Shown: positions 12,266 to 24,114, counted from the first letter of the stretch. The stretch: 64,000 nt of DNA from Flaveria trinervia (GCA_025506515.1 CM046447.1:86900352-86964351), one strand, 5' to 3'. Numbers and translations are program-made. Notes: generated from the sequence alone by a model not told the origin.

Positions 12266-12277
12266 TGGTATCAGAGC
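12266..12277 (+). other. primer-binding site of the gag-pol module in R3
   Basis: TGGTATCAGAGC, an exact plant initiator-Met tRNA match, lies just after the 11671 LTR. Confidence 0.85.
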
Positions 12278-12757
12278 TTTGGCTCTTGATATGCGTGTGA
12301 TTCAATCGTTTTTTATACAAAAAATGTGTTTTTTTCACTAAAACGCAATCTTTTTGTGTAAAACGGTGTCTTAGACGTCTCCAGATCGTAAAGTTTAGTT
12401 TTTCCGGCATACGGCAATTAGGGTATTTGAAAATTAGAGTTTTTGCATCCAAAATATCTTAAATCTACGAATTTTCAAGTTTCAACAGCTTTATTCTCAC
12501 GATTGACTCAATCGGTCGACTGAATTCATACGCATCCCTTATACGCACGATTGGACTCATCCGTACCTCCATTTGTACGACTGAGCAGCTTATTCGCATT
12601 GTCTAACCACATTAGTTCATTCGCCCGACTAATCCATCCGCATTAGTTCAGTCGCACGATTGAACCATCCGTATTGTTCAATCGCACGAATAGCCCAATC
12701 GCACACCTTCATTCACACAAGTGAAACAGTTTGTTCAAAAGTTTAAAGTTGATAGCA
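12278..12757 (+). other. leader before gag, with CAGTCG-type array
   Basis: No ORF of note. Bases 12490-12720 are packed with CATCCGCATT, CAGTCGCACGATTGA and CGCACGAAT words, the same family as in the neighbouring LTRs. The array ends about 40 bases before the gag ATG at 12758. Confidence 0.7.
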
Positions 12758-15586
12758 ATGGAGGACCAATACTTATCATTCACAGCAGGGAGAGACTCAA
12801 GGATTCAAAACCTACTGCTTCTGGAGAATGAAGTGGGGACTCATAACAAACCCCCTAAGCCAATCACGTTGGACAAATACCCGCAATGGAAGCAATGTTT
12901 CAAGATCTACTTAAATGGAGTATATCCCAATTTGTGGGAATCTATAGAGACGGGTATAGCATGTCAGTAGGTGCTGATAGTGTCAAACATACACTAGGTG
13001 GCATGACTAATGGACAAAAGGTCAAATACAATGCTGAGAAGAAAGTCTATGCTCTGCTTACTCAGTCGATCCCCAAAGATATTTTTCACCAATTTTCTGA
13101 GTATACACAAGCAAAGAAGCTATGGGATGCATTGGAGAAAAGGTATGACGGAAATGCATCATTAAAGGCGATAAAGGCTAAAGCTTTGAAGAAAGAGTTT
13201 GACAACTTCTCTTAAATGGGTAAAGAAAGCCTGGATGACGTCATTGACAGATTGTACCACTTGATGAGTGAGATGCACACTCATGGAGTAACGACCTCAA
13301 TGGAAGACAAAGTGTCAACATTGTTGATGGTTTGCCAGAAAAATGGGTTTCCTTTGTCTCCAATCTCATACAGAATGGTATGCTAACGAAGTTAGAATAT
13401 AAATGATTTCATTCTGAAACTGAGAGAGGAAGAGCTGAGGATGAAATATAGAGCCCAAAAGTCTACCTATGATCAGAATCCAGCACTGTACAACGCGACT
13501 CCTCAAGCCAAAACATCTTGAGCACCACTTCAGATAACTTTTTTGTCAAGTTCAGCTGGTCCCTCTCAAGCCTCTACTTCAGGGTCAGAAACATCATGGT
13601 CGTCTGTTACCCAATACATCGTACCTGAAGCCAATGCAGCAAAATGGAAGACCGAGAATTTCGGTAACGTGACAGTTGAGGTTGCTAAAGAGCACATGGA
13701 TCTCTTAGCTGCGGTAGTCCACTCCTATGATGGACTAATTGCTGGTAAAATTGGGAACTGCCATCTGGCTGATGAGGATTAGAGCAGGTGGATGAGACAG
13801 AGCTGGAAAGGATGGATATAATGTGGGCCTTAGCGAGTGCTGTCTGCCGAGCTAAGAAGTTTGTCAAGAAGACCGGACAGAACTTGGTTGCAACTAAGGA
13901 CACTACTTTTGGCTTCGACAAGACCAAGGTGACCTGTTTCAATTGTGGCGAGAAGGGGCACTTCAAACGTGAGTGCGTGAAGCCTAAGAAGACTAGAAAC
14001 GGGAATCCTTTCACTTCCTTCAATCGTCAGGATAAACCTACTAGCAGTCCTGTTTCATCAAGCAAGGATCCTAAAGCCTTGACTGCCCATGATGACGAAG
14101 GACAGGACTGGAGCTTTCGGTTTGTCTCTCCGGGAGAATCCAACATTGCTAGTGTGGAGGATTTAGATGACGATTCATCTAGTGAAGGAGATATTGCAGT
14201 GGAACTCGTGATGTCAAGCACCGAAGAGACTGCAACAGTGGTCAACTACATCCCTATAGAAGGGAAATCTACTACAACGTCAGAATCACCAGAACCAGAA
14301 ACACCAGACTCTGCGTTGATGGCTGATTCATCAGAACCCTCTCAGGTAAGTACTACTGACCAACTTTTCAATAATCATACTTGTTTTGATTGTAATAAAT
14401 TTAGGGAAAGCATTGATTCAAAATTTGCTAGGTTATTAGATCATAATGATAGCTTAGTAAAGGATTTGCAACTATGCACTAAAGTTAACAGAGTTCTTAA
14501 ACAAAATGGCATAGTTACAAAGAAAAGATAGACCTTTTGAACAAACACTTAGGGAAACAAAAGTAGTAGCCTTTAACCAAGCTAATGACATTAGGTACTA
14601 TCTAAACTCCCTTGAAGACACTAAGAAACAAAAGGTAGTTTTAGAAGTAGAAGTTAATTCATTAAAGCAAAAACTACATAGTTGGACAAGTTCATCTCAT
14701 ATTGTTCAAAACTTAGTGAGAGATCGTAACAACAGGGAGGGATTGGGTTATAAAGTGGTTCCACCACCACATGAGATCTTGATGAACACAACATGTAAAC
14801 CAATCAATAACAATCCAATCAAGGATCATGTGGTGTCCACTCCTCTTGTAAGTGATCCAGATTTCACATGTAAATCAAATGAATCTGGTACTAAACAAAA
14901 GGAGGCCAATTTAAAGGCAAAAGGTAAAATGCCTTGTGTTAATCTGGAAAAAGAGTTTGAAAAGGTTATATAAAGTCTGGGTCAATCAAGTTTAATTTGA
15001 ACCCAAGAAGACCAAACATGTTAACACCCCACGTGTGTCAAGTCTAAGTCTAGGTAAACAAAATGGAAAAGATGTTAAAAATGTTAAAACAATTAACTTT
15101 GTTAAACAAGATAAAACATCTAAACAAGAAGACTATCAACCTAAAAGGTAAATGTCACGCATGTGTCACACACTTCTTCACACAAACAGTTAAATCGAAA
15201 AGTCAAAAGCAGATCATGCTACAACTATGGAGAGTATGGACACATCGCGTCTAACTGTCCTTACTATCAGACATCGAGGAGGAAAGTTGAACTTCAGGAC
15301 CCAAAACCTAGTTCTTCTAAGAGGAACTCATTGACTCCACCTAGAAGGGCTAGTGAACCTAAACTTCAACCCATCAGCCAGTCGTCTATTTATCACAAAC
15401 AAGCACAAACAAGCCTTACACAAGGCAGGCTTATGGAAAGAAAAATCAACCTCAATGTCTGATAATGAGAACAAGAAGACAACTAAGCTTCCCTCACCCT
15501 CTAAAGGTCAATGGGTTACAATTATGATGTGTGATGCCTCTGGGACACCCAAGCTAGTAAAGGCTTGGGTCCCTAACCTAAACTAA
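12758..15586 (+). pseudogene. gag of the R3 module, with two zinc knuckles
   Basis: Start ATG at 12758 (MEDQYLSFT). The N-terminal copia gag domain has DKYPQWKQCF and, after a frameshift near 12960, LWDALEKRYDGN and KKEFDNF. Stops at 13215 and near 13384 and a frameshift near 13770 break it. Zinc knuckle 1 (CFNCGEKGHFKREC) is at about 13937-13978. Zinc knuckle 2 is at about 15207-15250 and has lost its second Cys (CYNYG), so it is probably inactive. The gene ends ...AWVPNLN and TAA at 15584-15586. A strong donor-like CAG|GTAAGT lies in frame at 14343-14351. Protease follows after 21 bases. Confidence 0.85.
14343..14351 (+). promoter_or_regulatory. putative 5' splice site inside gag (R3)
   Basis: CAG|GTAAGT is a perfect consensus donor. 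The cut falls exactly between codons of gag (phase 0, intron from 14346). Pairing with the acceptor at 15607 would join gag to protease in frame and remove the second zinc knuckle and the gag stop. Use is inferred. Confidence 0.55.
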
Positions 15587-15607
15587 TGTTTTCAATTGAA
15601 TGTGCAG
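15583..15607 (+). promoter_or_regulatory. putative branch point and 3' splice site at the gag-pol border (R3)
   Basis: CTAAT (15583-15587) contains the gag stop TAA. TTTTCAATTGAATGTGCAG then ends at 15607, 21 bases after the candidate branch A. The first pol codon (GGT) starts at 15608, phase 0. Confidence 0.55.
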
Positions 15608-18600
15608 GGTGTTCGCTATAGTGCTGAAACCAACACGTGGATTATAGATAGTGGAGCATCCAGGCACATGACAGGGAACAGGGCTCTCTTATCAAACGTC
15701 AAACAAATAAAAGGAGGCCATGTTGTATTCGCTAGAAACAAAGGAGGGTATATCACAGCTCAAGGGAAGTGGGAATCAGAAAGTGAAGTTTGACAAGGTG
15801 ATTATGTTCAACAACTTCAGAATAACTGCTTTCTTTCTGCATCCCAAATTTGTGATAAAGGTTTTAAGGTAGTACTTTACAACAAGAAGTGCTATGTCTT
15901 GAAAAGGGACTATATGATCTCGGAGGACCAAGTCTTAATGTCTACCTCAAGATATAAGGACCTTTATGTCTTGGATCTATCAAAGACCTCCACAACAGAT
16001 CATGAAGTTCAATGCTTCTTGTCAAAAGCTACTAAGAAGGATTCCATCTCCTGGCATAGGAGAATGGGACACATTAATCCACGGAAGATGAATCACTTGA
16101 TCCAGAATGATCTCGTGAGAGGAGTTAATGTCAAAAACTTCCAACTTCCTGATTTTTGTGTTGCATGCAAGAATGGTAAACAGACAAAGAAGTCTCATAA
16201 GGAAAAGAAAGTTCATTCCATCGAACTTCCTCTTGAACTTCTTCACATGGATCTGTTTGGTCCAATCAGTACAAGAAGCATTGCAGGCGACTTGTATGCT
16301 ATGTGGTTACTGATGACTACTCAAGATTCTTTAGGTAATGTTTCTGAAATCTAAATCTGAAACATTTGAGTCATTCAAGGAATTAGTAACTACACCGGAG
16401 TCCCTATACAAGCTGAAGGTACGACAAGGTCGCTCAGACAATGGAACCGAGTTCAATAACCAATGGATGGAGGCATACTACAAGGAAAAAGGGAATTGTA
16501 CACCAGTTCACTTCTGCCTACATTCCTCAGATGAACGATGTTGCTTAAAGAAAGAATCGAGCTTGATAGAGACTGCACGGTCTATGCTAACAGACTTGAA
16601 ACTGCCTACCCAATTTTGGAATGAGGCAGTTGCAAATGCGTATTACACATTAAATCGAGTTCTGGTAGTTAAACGCCACGGAAAGACGTGTTACGGGTTA
16701 CTACAACGACGTAAACCTAATTTAGAGTATCTCGAGCCGTTTGGTGCACTGTGCACCTACTAAAGAAGGCTCAGGAGGAAAATTCAGTGAGAAGGCTGAA
16801 GAAGGTATCTTTCTAGGATACAACATACCGAACAAGAGAGTTTACAACAACTCGAAGGTCAAGTAGAAGTGTGGTGTAACGTGGACGTTCAGAGATAACA
16901 ACCACCTGCTAGAAAAGGACCCGCCTTCTTTTTTTACTATGATGGATTCTTCAAGTCCTTCAACATCCCTCTCTCCACGTCTGATGATGAATTAGCAGCA
17001 AAGATGATGTATGATGTTAAAAACACACCATCTCAGGAATCTAATCATCTGGCTCACAAGGTGAGTCATCTACCAACTCAGGGGGAGCACTCGCGGGAAG
17101 TTACTCTTCCTCTGATGATGAAGCCGTGGAGAATGATCAGAAACTCAGGACCAACCGGTTCCTACTACTGCCAGTCTACAAGCATCTGACATTAATGCCT
17201 CTGAGTCTTCGGAACCTCACACTCCTACTGCTTCAAATACGGAACCAAATGTTCATAATCTTGATTTTGAGGTAGCTATTCCCCCCACTCCTGGATCATG
17301 CCTAAATGTCTATCATCCCCTAGACAATGTCATTATGGATGTAAAATCAAGAGTTCAGACAAGAAATCAGCTGTATTCAACTAATTATGCCTCAGTAATG
17401 GAGAAAGGGTACCTTCACGATGGTGCATATCGTTGCTTTGTGTCTTAGTTTGAGCCAAAGTATGTTAGTGAAGCCTTGAATGATGTGGCATGGGTGAGTG
17501 CCATGCAAGAAGAACTTCTTCTGTTCAAGAAGTTAGGTGTATGGACTCTGGTGGATAGACCTAAAGGTGCTAAGATCATTGGCACCAAATGGGTCTTGAA
17601 ATCTACGAAAGATGACCAAGGTGTCATCATCAGGAACAAGGCTCGACTAGTAGTTCAAGGATTTCGACAAGTTGAGGGAATAGATAACAATGAAGTGTTT
17701 GCACCCGCGGCAAGAATGGAAGCCATCCGCATCTTCCTTGCCTATACAATGTATATGAAGATTAAAGTTTATCAACTGGATGTGAAGAGTGCTTTCCTTC
17801 ATGGTGAAATCCGAGAGACAGCGTACGTCAGTCAACCTGAGGGATTTGAGGATCCATATCATCAGGACAGAGTTTACAAACTCGACAAGGCTTTATACGG
17901 GCTTCATCAAGCTCCTAGAGCCTGGTATGAGAAACTCTCCACTCACCTTGTGAAACATGGGTTTCGCAGAGTTGTTATTGACTACACACTGTTCATCAAA
18001 GAAGAGGATGGTGATTTACTGCTGGTCCAAATTTGTATAGATGACATAATCTTCGGGTCCAAGAATGAAGATCTATGTAAAGAGTTTGAAGCAGTAATGA
18101 AGGCTGAGTTTGAAATGAGTGACATGAGAGAGATGAAGTTCTTTCTGGGTTATAGGTGGATCAGACACCAAGGGGATTTTCTTACATTAGACCAAGTATG
18201 TAGGAGATATTCTTCACTGGTTTGACATGGAGAGTGCTTCCACAGTTGGGACTCCACTTGCTACAAACCATGATGTAGCACCGACGAGAATGGTGATCTG
18301 GTCGATGCCACCATGTACCAAGGAATGATTGGATCTCTCATGTACCTCATTGCCTCAAGACCTGATATCATGTACGCGACATTTTTATGTTCAAGATATC
18401 AGGCAAAGCCAAAAGTTAACCATCTGATAGGGGTTAAAAGGATATTCCGTTATCTGAAGGGTACACCAACACTTGGGTTATGGTATCCTCATGATGATGA
18501 CTTCGAGCTTACGGCGTATAGTGACTCGGATTACGATGGCTGCAAGATGAACTACAAGTCTACATCAACGGGATGTCAATTCTTTGGAAGAAGATTAGTG

Positions 18601-19002
18601 ACCTGGCAGTGTAAGAAGCAAACCTCGGTTGCTTTGTCAACCTATGAAGCCGAATACGTTGCTGCTGCAAGCTGCTGTTCACAAATCATATGGATTCAAT
18701 AGCAAATGCGGGACTACGGTTTGAATTTCTCTTCTACTCCTATATTTGTTGATAACTCTGCTGCAATTGCAGTAACTAAAAATCCGGTCCAACATCCTAA
18801 GAAATAACACATCGGCATAAAATATCACTTTATACGTGATTGTTTTGAAAAGAACCTAATCGATGTGGTTAAAATAAATACTGATTTTCAACGCGCTGAC
18901 CTCTATACAAAGATTTTTGATAAACCACGTTTTCTATATTTGTTAGAGGTCAACGGTGTTAAAAAGAAAAGTGATGTAATTCCTGAAGATGACCATGTGT
19001 AG
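15608..19002 (+). pseudogene. pol of the R3 module: protease, integrase, RT, RNase H
   Basis: Protease begins at 15608 with WIIDSGASRHMTG (about 15638-15676). The integrase zinc region has HRRMGH...CVACKNGKQ (16050-16190), and core Asp residues lie in HMDLFGP (about 16245) and SDNGTEFNN (about 16435). The region around the catalytic Glu is scrambled near 16530-16560. RT is open at 17476-18225 with KARLVVQGF, YQLDVKSAFLHGE and an altered active site ICIDD in place of YVDD. RNase H (18313-19002) has AYSDSDYDG and TYEAEYVAAASC, then stops at 18700 and near 18806. Frameshifts occur near 15790, 16330, 16760-17470 and 18220. The end ...PEDDHV and TAG at 19000-19002 fits a complete copia pol length. 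Confidence 0.92.
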
Positions 19003-20404
19003 TCCGATGCGTATAGTCCATATTTCTTTTAATTTTTATTCTCTTTATTATTTGTTTAATTTTAAGTAGTTTAATTAAATTGGTGTTATTTCATCGCCTA
19101 TTAAAATCCTAAAAGTCATAAATCGGTTACGGTTTTAGAAGTTTAGGGGGATAATAGGTTTAGTTAGTAACATTATGAAAAAACGAGGGAGGACGAGAGG
19201 CTAGCTAATATAAACTAGATCGTATCTGTGATACCGATTCATGACGTTGGAAAATAATAGTACACAGGAACAAACCAATTGGGACTTTAAAAGGTTAAAT
19301 TGAATAAGATGTGAAATTCAAAGTATAAGTCTGTGTAGTCTGAGCTATATAAAAGGAAAAATGATAGTAAAACTAGCTACTACTAAGGTAACACAAAGAA
19401 AGTAGACCTAGAGGTTGCTAGACCACAGATGATATGTCAGTAGATTCAACACAATAGATGATTAAACCTTGTTGGTTATCTCAAGAACAAATTAAGTTGT
19501 TCAACAAGCTATGGTTATCATCTTATCCCTGTTAACACAATCAACAAAATTCCAATAAGGGGTGACGAGCAGAATAAACGCCATGAATGTGTGTGTATGA
19601 CCAAAACATGAGCAAAAGCACGTGATGAAAAATTGCAAAAGCAATCAAGCTAATAACCTATGTTGTTGGTGAGATCTATGCAATAGAATCAAATTGCTCA
19701 AACAAGAAGATAGGTTATGTGCCTCTTTGTTGTGCGGTGGCACTGACCTGAGGATAAGCATAACCTAGATATTCTAGAATTCATTGTTGTTTGCCGCCTC
19801 TCTACTGTAAGGTGGCACTGACCTGAGACTTGGCTTCTCTTTGAAAGCTCTAAGAATAGTTTCTTCTTGAATACTACCTGAGACCACTCAAAAATCTCCT
19901 AAGGAATGTTGATTACCAGATAAGTGTGGGATCCACAAATGCTTGTTGAAATAATCAAACTTTAAACTATCACCAATTTGTGTCAAAAGTCTGTGTATGG
20001 ATTTAAGAGGACAAGTATACTGACAATCATCGTGGCTACAATTCTTGAAAGTCTAAATCAGTGTGGGGATCTAATAGTACTAGTATGATTTCCTAAACTT
20101 GCTAACGACTCTAGATGAAAAACAAGAATAGAGCATCAAAAAGTTTGGATAACATGTCCCGAATTATTTGAATTACTTGTATGATTCCAAATTGAATTGG
20201 TCCATTTATGGTCAAAATGAATTGAAGTTGCCTTTTCAGAAAATGAATCTATTAGATTTCCGTCTTAGGATTTACACCTCACACAAAACCACAAAAACAA
20301 GTTTTATTTTTGTATTTCAGTTTTAGTTCTTTTATTTTGTTTAAATTTTCTCAATTAGTTTGTTAAACATCGGACTACGCCATGGAATTCGATAGACGAT
20401 TTTA
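19003..20404 (+). other. R3 spacer after pol, no recognised gene
   Basis: AT-rich and without a convincing ORF. A 'GTGGCACTGACCTGAG' phrase is repeated at about 19739 and 19815, in a paired arrangement. Near 20280-20360 the strand is T-rich. No purine tract next to an LTR follows pol here, which fits the loss of the 3' end of the gag-pol donor element. Confidence 0.5.
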
Positions 20405-20560
20405 ATCACCTAAAAGGGTCACGTCTGAGGTGATCACACGTGTTTTCAATCGTAAATGGGTCACATCTGAGGTGACAAATTGTTTAAAAGGATCACGTCT
20501 GAGGTGATCAAAAGTTTTCCAAGTTAAAATGATCATGTTTAAGATGATCGAGTGCTCATA
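20405..20560 (+). repeat. tandem hairpin-forming repeats (GGTCACGTCTGAGGTGATC)
   Basis: About four degenerate copies at roughly 20415, 20458, 20489 and 20528. Each has GATCAC/GTGATC arms around GTCTGAG, so each copy is an inverted repeat of about 19 bases, spaced 30-45 bases apart. Confidence 0.65.
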
Positions 20561-20666
20561 ATGTTTAATCAAAAGATAAAAATGTGGAATGGTCATAAAG
20601 TAAAAATCATGAGAATGATCTATTCGCACGACTAGACCATGAGTATGGACCAGTCGTATGATTGGA

Positions 20667-21187
20667 TGTTAGGATCAGAAAAACCATATTTGATAAAATC
20701 AATTAGATATGAACATTCAAAGGGTAGGAGATGTATAATCATTGAGTAAACAAAGGGAAATTTATTGTAGAAACAAGAGAACAGGAAGAAAGAAGAAATT
20801 GCAATAATCAAAATACAACCTCCATGGATGACAACTCCATGGAGGCTGCACACACATCAAGCTCACCAAATGATTACATTGTGAAAATTTCTAATTGAGA
20901 TAGGGGCTATCCTATCTATTTATAGTACATGACCCAAAACCCTAGGATGATGATAGCAAAACTAAATATTACATCGTAAATACAATGAAATAATAAAATA
21001 GTTCATATTTCTATAACTTGGGTCTTGAGTCTTCACAAATGGTGAACTTGAACCAGGTGGGCGTTTGCAAGGAAATATTTATCTTCTGCCCCCCTCAGAA
21101 GATGCTTTGCACTTCTTTTATGATCAATATTAGAATATATTTCATCTTTCCAAATCCTTGTTGTTTAGGTAAAAACACACCCCAACA
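20667..21187 (-). repeat. R4 3' LTR
   Basis: Starts TGTTAGGATCAG and ends ACACCCCAACA on the plus strand. Near-identical to 23317-23837, which implies a recent insertion relative to R3. Confidence 0.93.
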
Positions 21188-21197
21188 AACTCCCCCT
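21188..21197 (-). other. R4 polypurine tract
   Basis: AGGGGGAGTT on the minus strand next to the left LTR. Confidence 0.85.
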
Positions 21198-21378
21198 ATT
21201 TGGTAAGATGAAATCAAATTCGTGAAGATGCAATAGCATATGATGGACACATGGAGATCATGTTCCTTTCAGTTGCATCACACTGTAGTAGGCTCTTGTT
21301 TTACGGATTATCTTCAAAGCAAGCATCAAACTATTCCAAGACTTTAATCAAACCTTTCACACTTCTATGTAACTCCCC

Positions 21379-21645
21379 CTAAGATGCAGCATCCACTTTC
21401 TTTTGATTCTTACCCAAGGAGCCAAAAGAGTCTTCTATTCCCAACCCAAAGGAATGTAAGAGCATAGGGTGTTTTTTCACTGTAAACGGTAACCCAACCT
21501 CTACAATGAATGACATCTTCAAATAGTGATCAAAGCTTGAACAAATCCAAGGAACAATCATCAACATGCTTAGAAGTGTTAATCTTTGAAGAGATCCCAC
21601 CAACCCACTCAAAATCATAGAAAATGAATTAGATTGAGAAACCAT
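21379..21645 (-). pseudogene. short unrecognised ORF in R4
   Basis: An 88-codon open frame in the sense direction of R4, rich in hydrophobic residues. No known motif is recognised. It could be a scrap of an accessory ORF retained by the non-autonomous element, or chance. Confidence 0.25.
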
Positions 21646-22234
21646 TGATTGTGAGTGTTACCACCGGCTGTTTTATGAAGGCATAGTCTCCTCCTCAATT
21701 GGTTCTTTTTGTGCACCCACTAGAACCATATTGACTCATGCCTTTATTCATTGTTTTCCCTTTGTTTCTACTATAACTGCTAGAGGTAGTTTGACAAGCA
21801 TCTACTGAAGGATGCAAAACAGATGAGAGTAACCACCCCTTTTACTGCTCTTGACTTTCTTCTGGTCTAACTCAGCATAGCATGCTAATATAAGCAAAAT
21901 CATCTCAAACTATATATAATAGAACCATGTACTCAGCAAGAAAGATACCCAATAATAAGCGAATACCAATACCAACTTCAGATACAAATCAGGCTCTGGC
22001 TTCTGTTGAAGTACTAAACAATATTGAGATAATTTGAAACCTTTTCTGATGATGTTTCAAAGCATCAGATTTAGGTATCTGCTAATTTGACACGGTTTGT
22101 CAGTGTCTGCTGATGATCAGAAACACAACTGCTGATGAGAAAATTTTGTGAAACTACCCATGAATAACATATCCCAACAGCTGATGTGAAAACATACATC
22201 TACTGATGTTTGAAAGTCTCAAGAGCTGATGAAC

Positions 22235-22735
22235 AAAAGTACTGAAGAGAAAAAGTTCAACAATACTGAAGAACAAATGTTTACAAGTACTGAAGAACAC
22301 TGTCTACAAGTACTGAAGAACAAAAGTCTACAAGTACTGAAGAACAAAAGTTCACAAGTACTGAAGAACACTGTCTACAAGTACTGAAGAACAAATGTTC
22401 ACAAGTACTGAAGAACGCCGTCTACAAGTACTGAAGAACAAAAGTCTACAAGTACTGAAGAACAAATGTTCACAAGTACTGAAGAACACTCTCTACATGT
22501 ACTGAAGAACAAAAGTCTACAAGTACTGAAGAACAAATGTTCACAAGTACTGAAGAACACCGTCTACAAGTACTGAAGAACAAAAGTCTACAAGTACTGA
22601 AGAACAAATGTTCACAAGTACTAAAGAACACTGTCTACAAGTACTGAAGAACAAAAGTCTACAAGTACTGAAGAACAAATGTTCACAAGTACTAAAGAAC
22701 ACTGTCTACAAGTACTGAAGAACAAATGTCTTCAT
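22235..22735. repeat. 24-base tandem repeat array in R4
   Basis: About 20 copies of a unit close to TACTGAAGAACAAAAGTCTACAAG. Alternating variants (AAAAGTCT, AAATGTTCA, CACTGTCT) suggest higher-order amplification in sets of three. Flanking sequence holds looser 'ctactgatga' and 'ctgaagaac' words. Confidence 0.9.
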
Positions 22736-23302
22736 AACTACTGATGTGAATAGACAAGTGCTGAAGAACAACATTCTTCTAACTGCTGATGAACAAAATG
22801 AGTAAACTACTGAAGATCAACGTTCCCAACTACTGATGAATAAAAAATCTCAACTACTGATGAGAAAACTTGTTTTGGCATTTCATCAAACATTTGGTGT
22901 GCAGACTTTGAGCAACAAATTTGTGTATGAAACTTGAACATTCAAGTTGTCCAAACGCACAATCAGCAAGACAGGTGTAGAACCAGATTGCACCACCATA
23001 TTCAGTTCATTTGTACAACAAACCCATTAAATGTAAACTATAATATTTACCTGGGTTCATCTTGTGTGGTCTGAGCTCATATAGAATATCCAACCATTAA
23101 GTCATACGCACCACAGACCCATGAATAATTCACCAAAGTTTGTAACATGGTTTTGATAAGAAGGGGAGTATCAAAACACACTAGATTTCTTCACAGGCAA
23201 AAGCCGTGTAGTCGCAGCAAAATGTATCTCCAAATTGATTTAACAAATAGGAAAAGAGCATAGGTGAATCATCGATTGTGAGATCAATCAATTCAGAGTC
23301 TA

Positions 23303-23314
23303 GCTCTGATACCA
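23303..23314 (-). other. R4 primer-binding site
   Basis: Reverse complement reads TGGTATCAGAGC, two bases from the right LTR. Confidence 0.9.
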
Positions 23315-23316
23315 AT

Positions 23317-23837
23317 TGTTAGGATCAGAAAAACCATATTTGATAAAATCAATTAGATATGAACATTCAAAGGGTAGGAGAGGTATAATCATTGAGTAAA
23401 CAAAGGGAAATTTATTGTAGAAACAAGAGAAACAGGAAGAAAGAAGAAATTGCAATAATCAAAATACAACCTCCATGGATGACAACTCTATGGAGGCTGC
23501 ACACACATCAAGCTCACCAAATGATTACATTGTGAAAATTCTAATTGAGATGGGGGCTATCCTATCTATTTATAGTACATGACCCAAAACCCTAGGATGA
23601 TGATAGCAAAACTAAATATTACATCATAAATACAATGAAATAATAAAATAGTTCATATTCTATAACTTGGGTCTTGAGTCTTCACAATTGGTGAAATTGA
23701 ACCAGGTGGGCGTTTGCAAGGAAATATTTATCTTCTGCTCCCCCTCAGAATATGCTTTGCACTTCTTTTATGATCAATATTAGAATATATTTCATCTTTC
23801 CAAATCCTTGTTGTTTAGGTAAAAACACACCCCAACA
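23317..23837 (-). repeat. R4 5' LTR
   Basis: 521 bases, the same length as the left LTR, with only a handful of differences by eye. Confidence 0.93.
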
Positions 23838-23842
23838 TTGGA

Positions 23843-24114
23843 GGATACGAATGAGCCCAATCGCACGATTCTCCCACATGTATGGGACATACGTGTGATT
23901 GGACCATGAGCATGAATAAAATCACATGATTGGATCATAAAGTGAACCAATCACATGGATGAGAGTGACCGAATGATACAATCGCATGATTGATCTCCAG
24001 TCGCATGACTGAAGGTGACCGACTGTGCCAATCGCACAGCTGATCTTCAGTCGCACGAATCAAATATGCGACTGGGCTCAGTCGTACGACTTAAGTAATC
24101 CCCAGTATAAATAG
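23843..24114 (+). promoter_or_regulatory. R3 internal array plus TATA box before the accessory ORF
   Basis: A dense CAATCGCACGATT / CAGTCGCATGACTGA array (23843-24090, continuing 20610-20661 across R4) is followed at 24106-24114 by a clean TATAAATAG. This is the same order and nearly the same spacing as in the R3 LTR, where the array ends about 20 bases before TATAAATA. It is a likely second promoter for the accessory transcript. Function is inferred. Confidence 0.6.

Larger units (their letters stand above)
20667..23837 (-). mobile_element. R4: non-autonomous LTR element, 3.2 kb
   Basis: Two LTRs of 521 bases (20667-21187, 23317-23837) that are almost identical. TTGGA target duplications lie at 20662-20666 and 23838-23842. 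On the minus strand a primer-binding site (TGGTATCAGAGC) follows the right LTR and AGGGGGAGTT precedes the left LTR. There is no gag or pol. The internal 2.1 kb holds one short ORF and a 24-base tandem repeat. It interrupts the CAGTCG-type array of R3. Shared words (GGATCAGAAAAACC in the LTR, ACTACTGA/TACTGAAGAA inside) suggest mobilisation by the R5 family. That is inference. Confidence 0.92.

Noticed and set aside
12266..12277. tRNA-like sequence at this and the other primer sites
   Set aside because: Only 12-13 bases complementary to a tRNA 3' end; no cloverleaf, so primer-binding sites and not tRNA genes.
22235..22735. Regular direct repeats resembling a CRISPR array
   Set aside because: Units follow each other without unique spacers, and the context is a plant LTR element.
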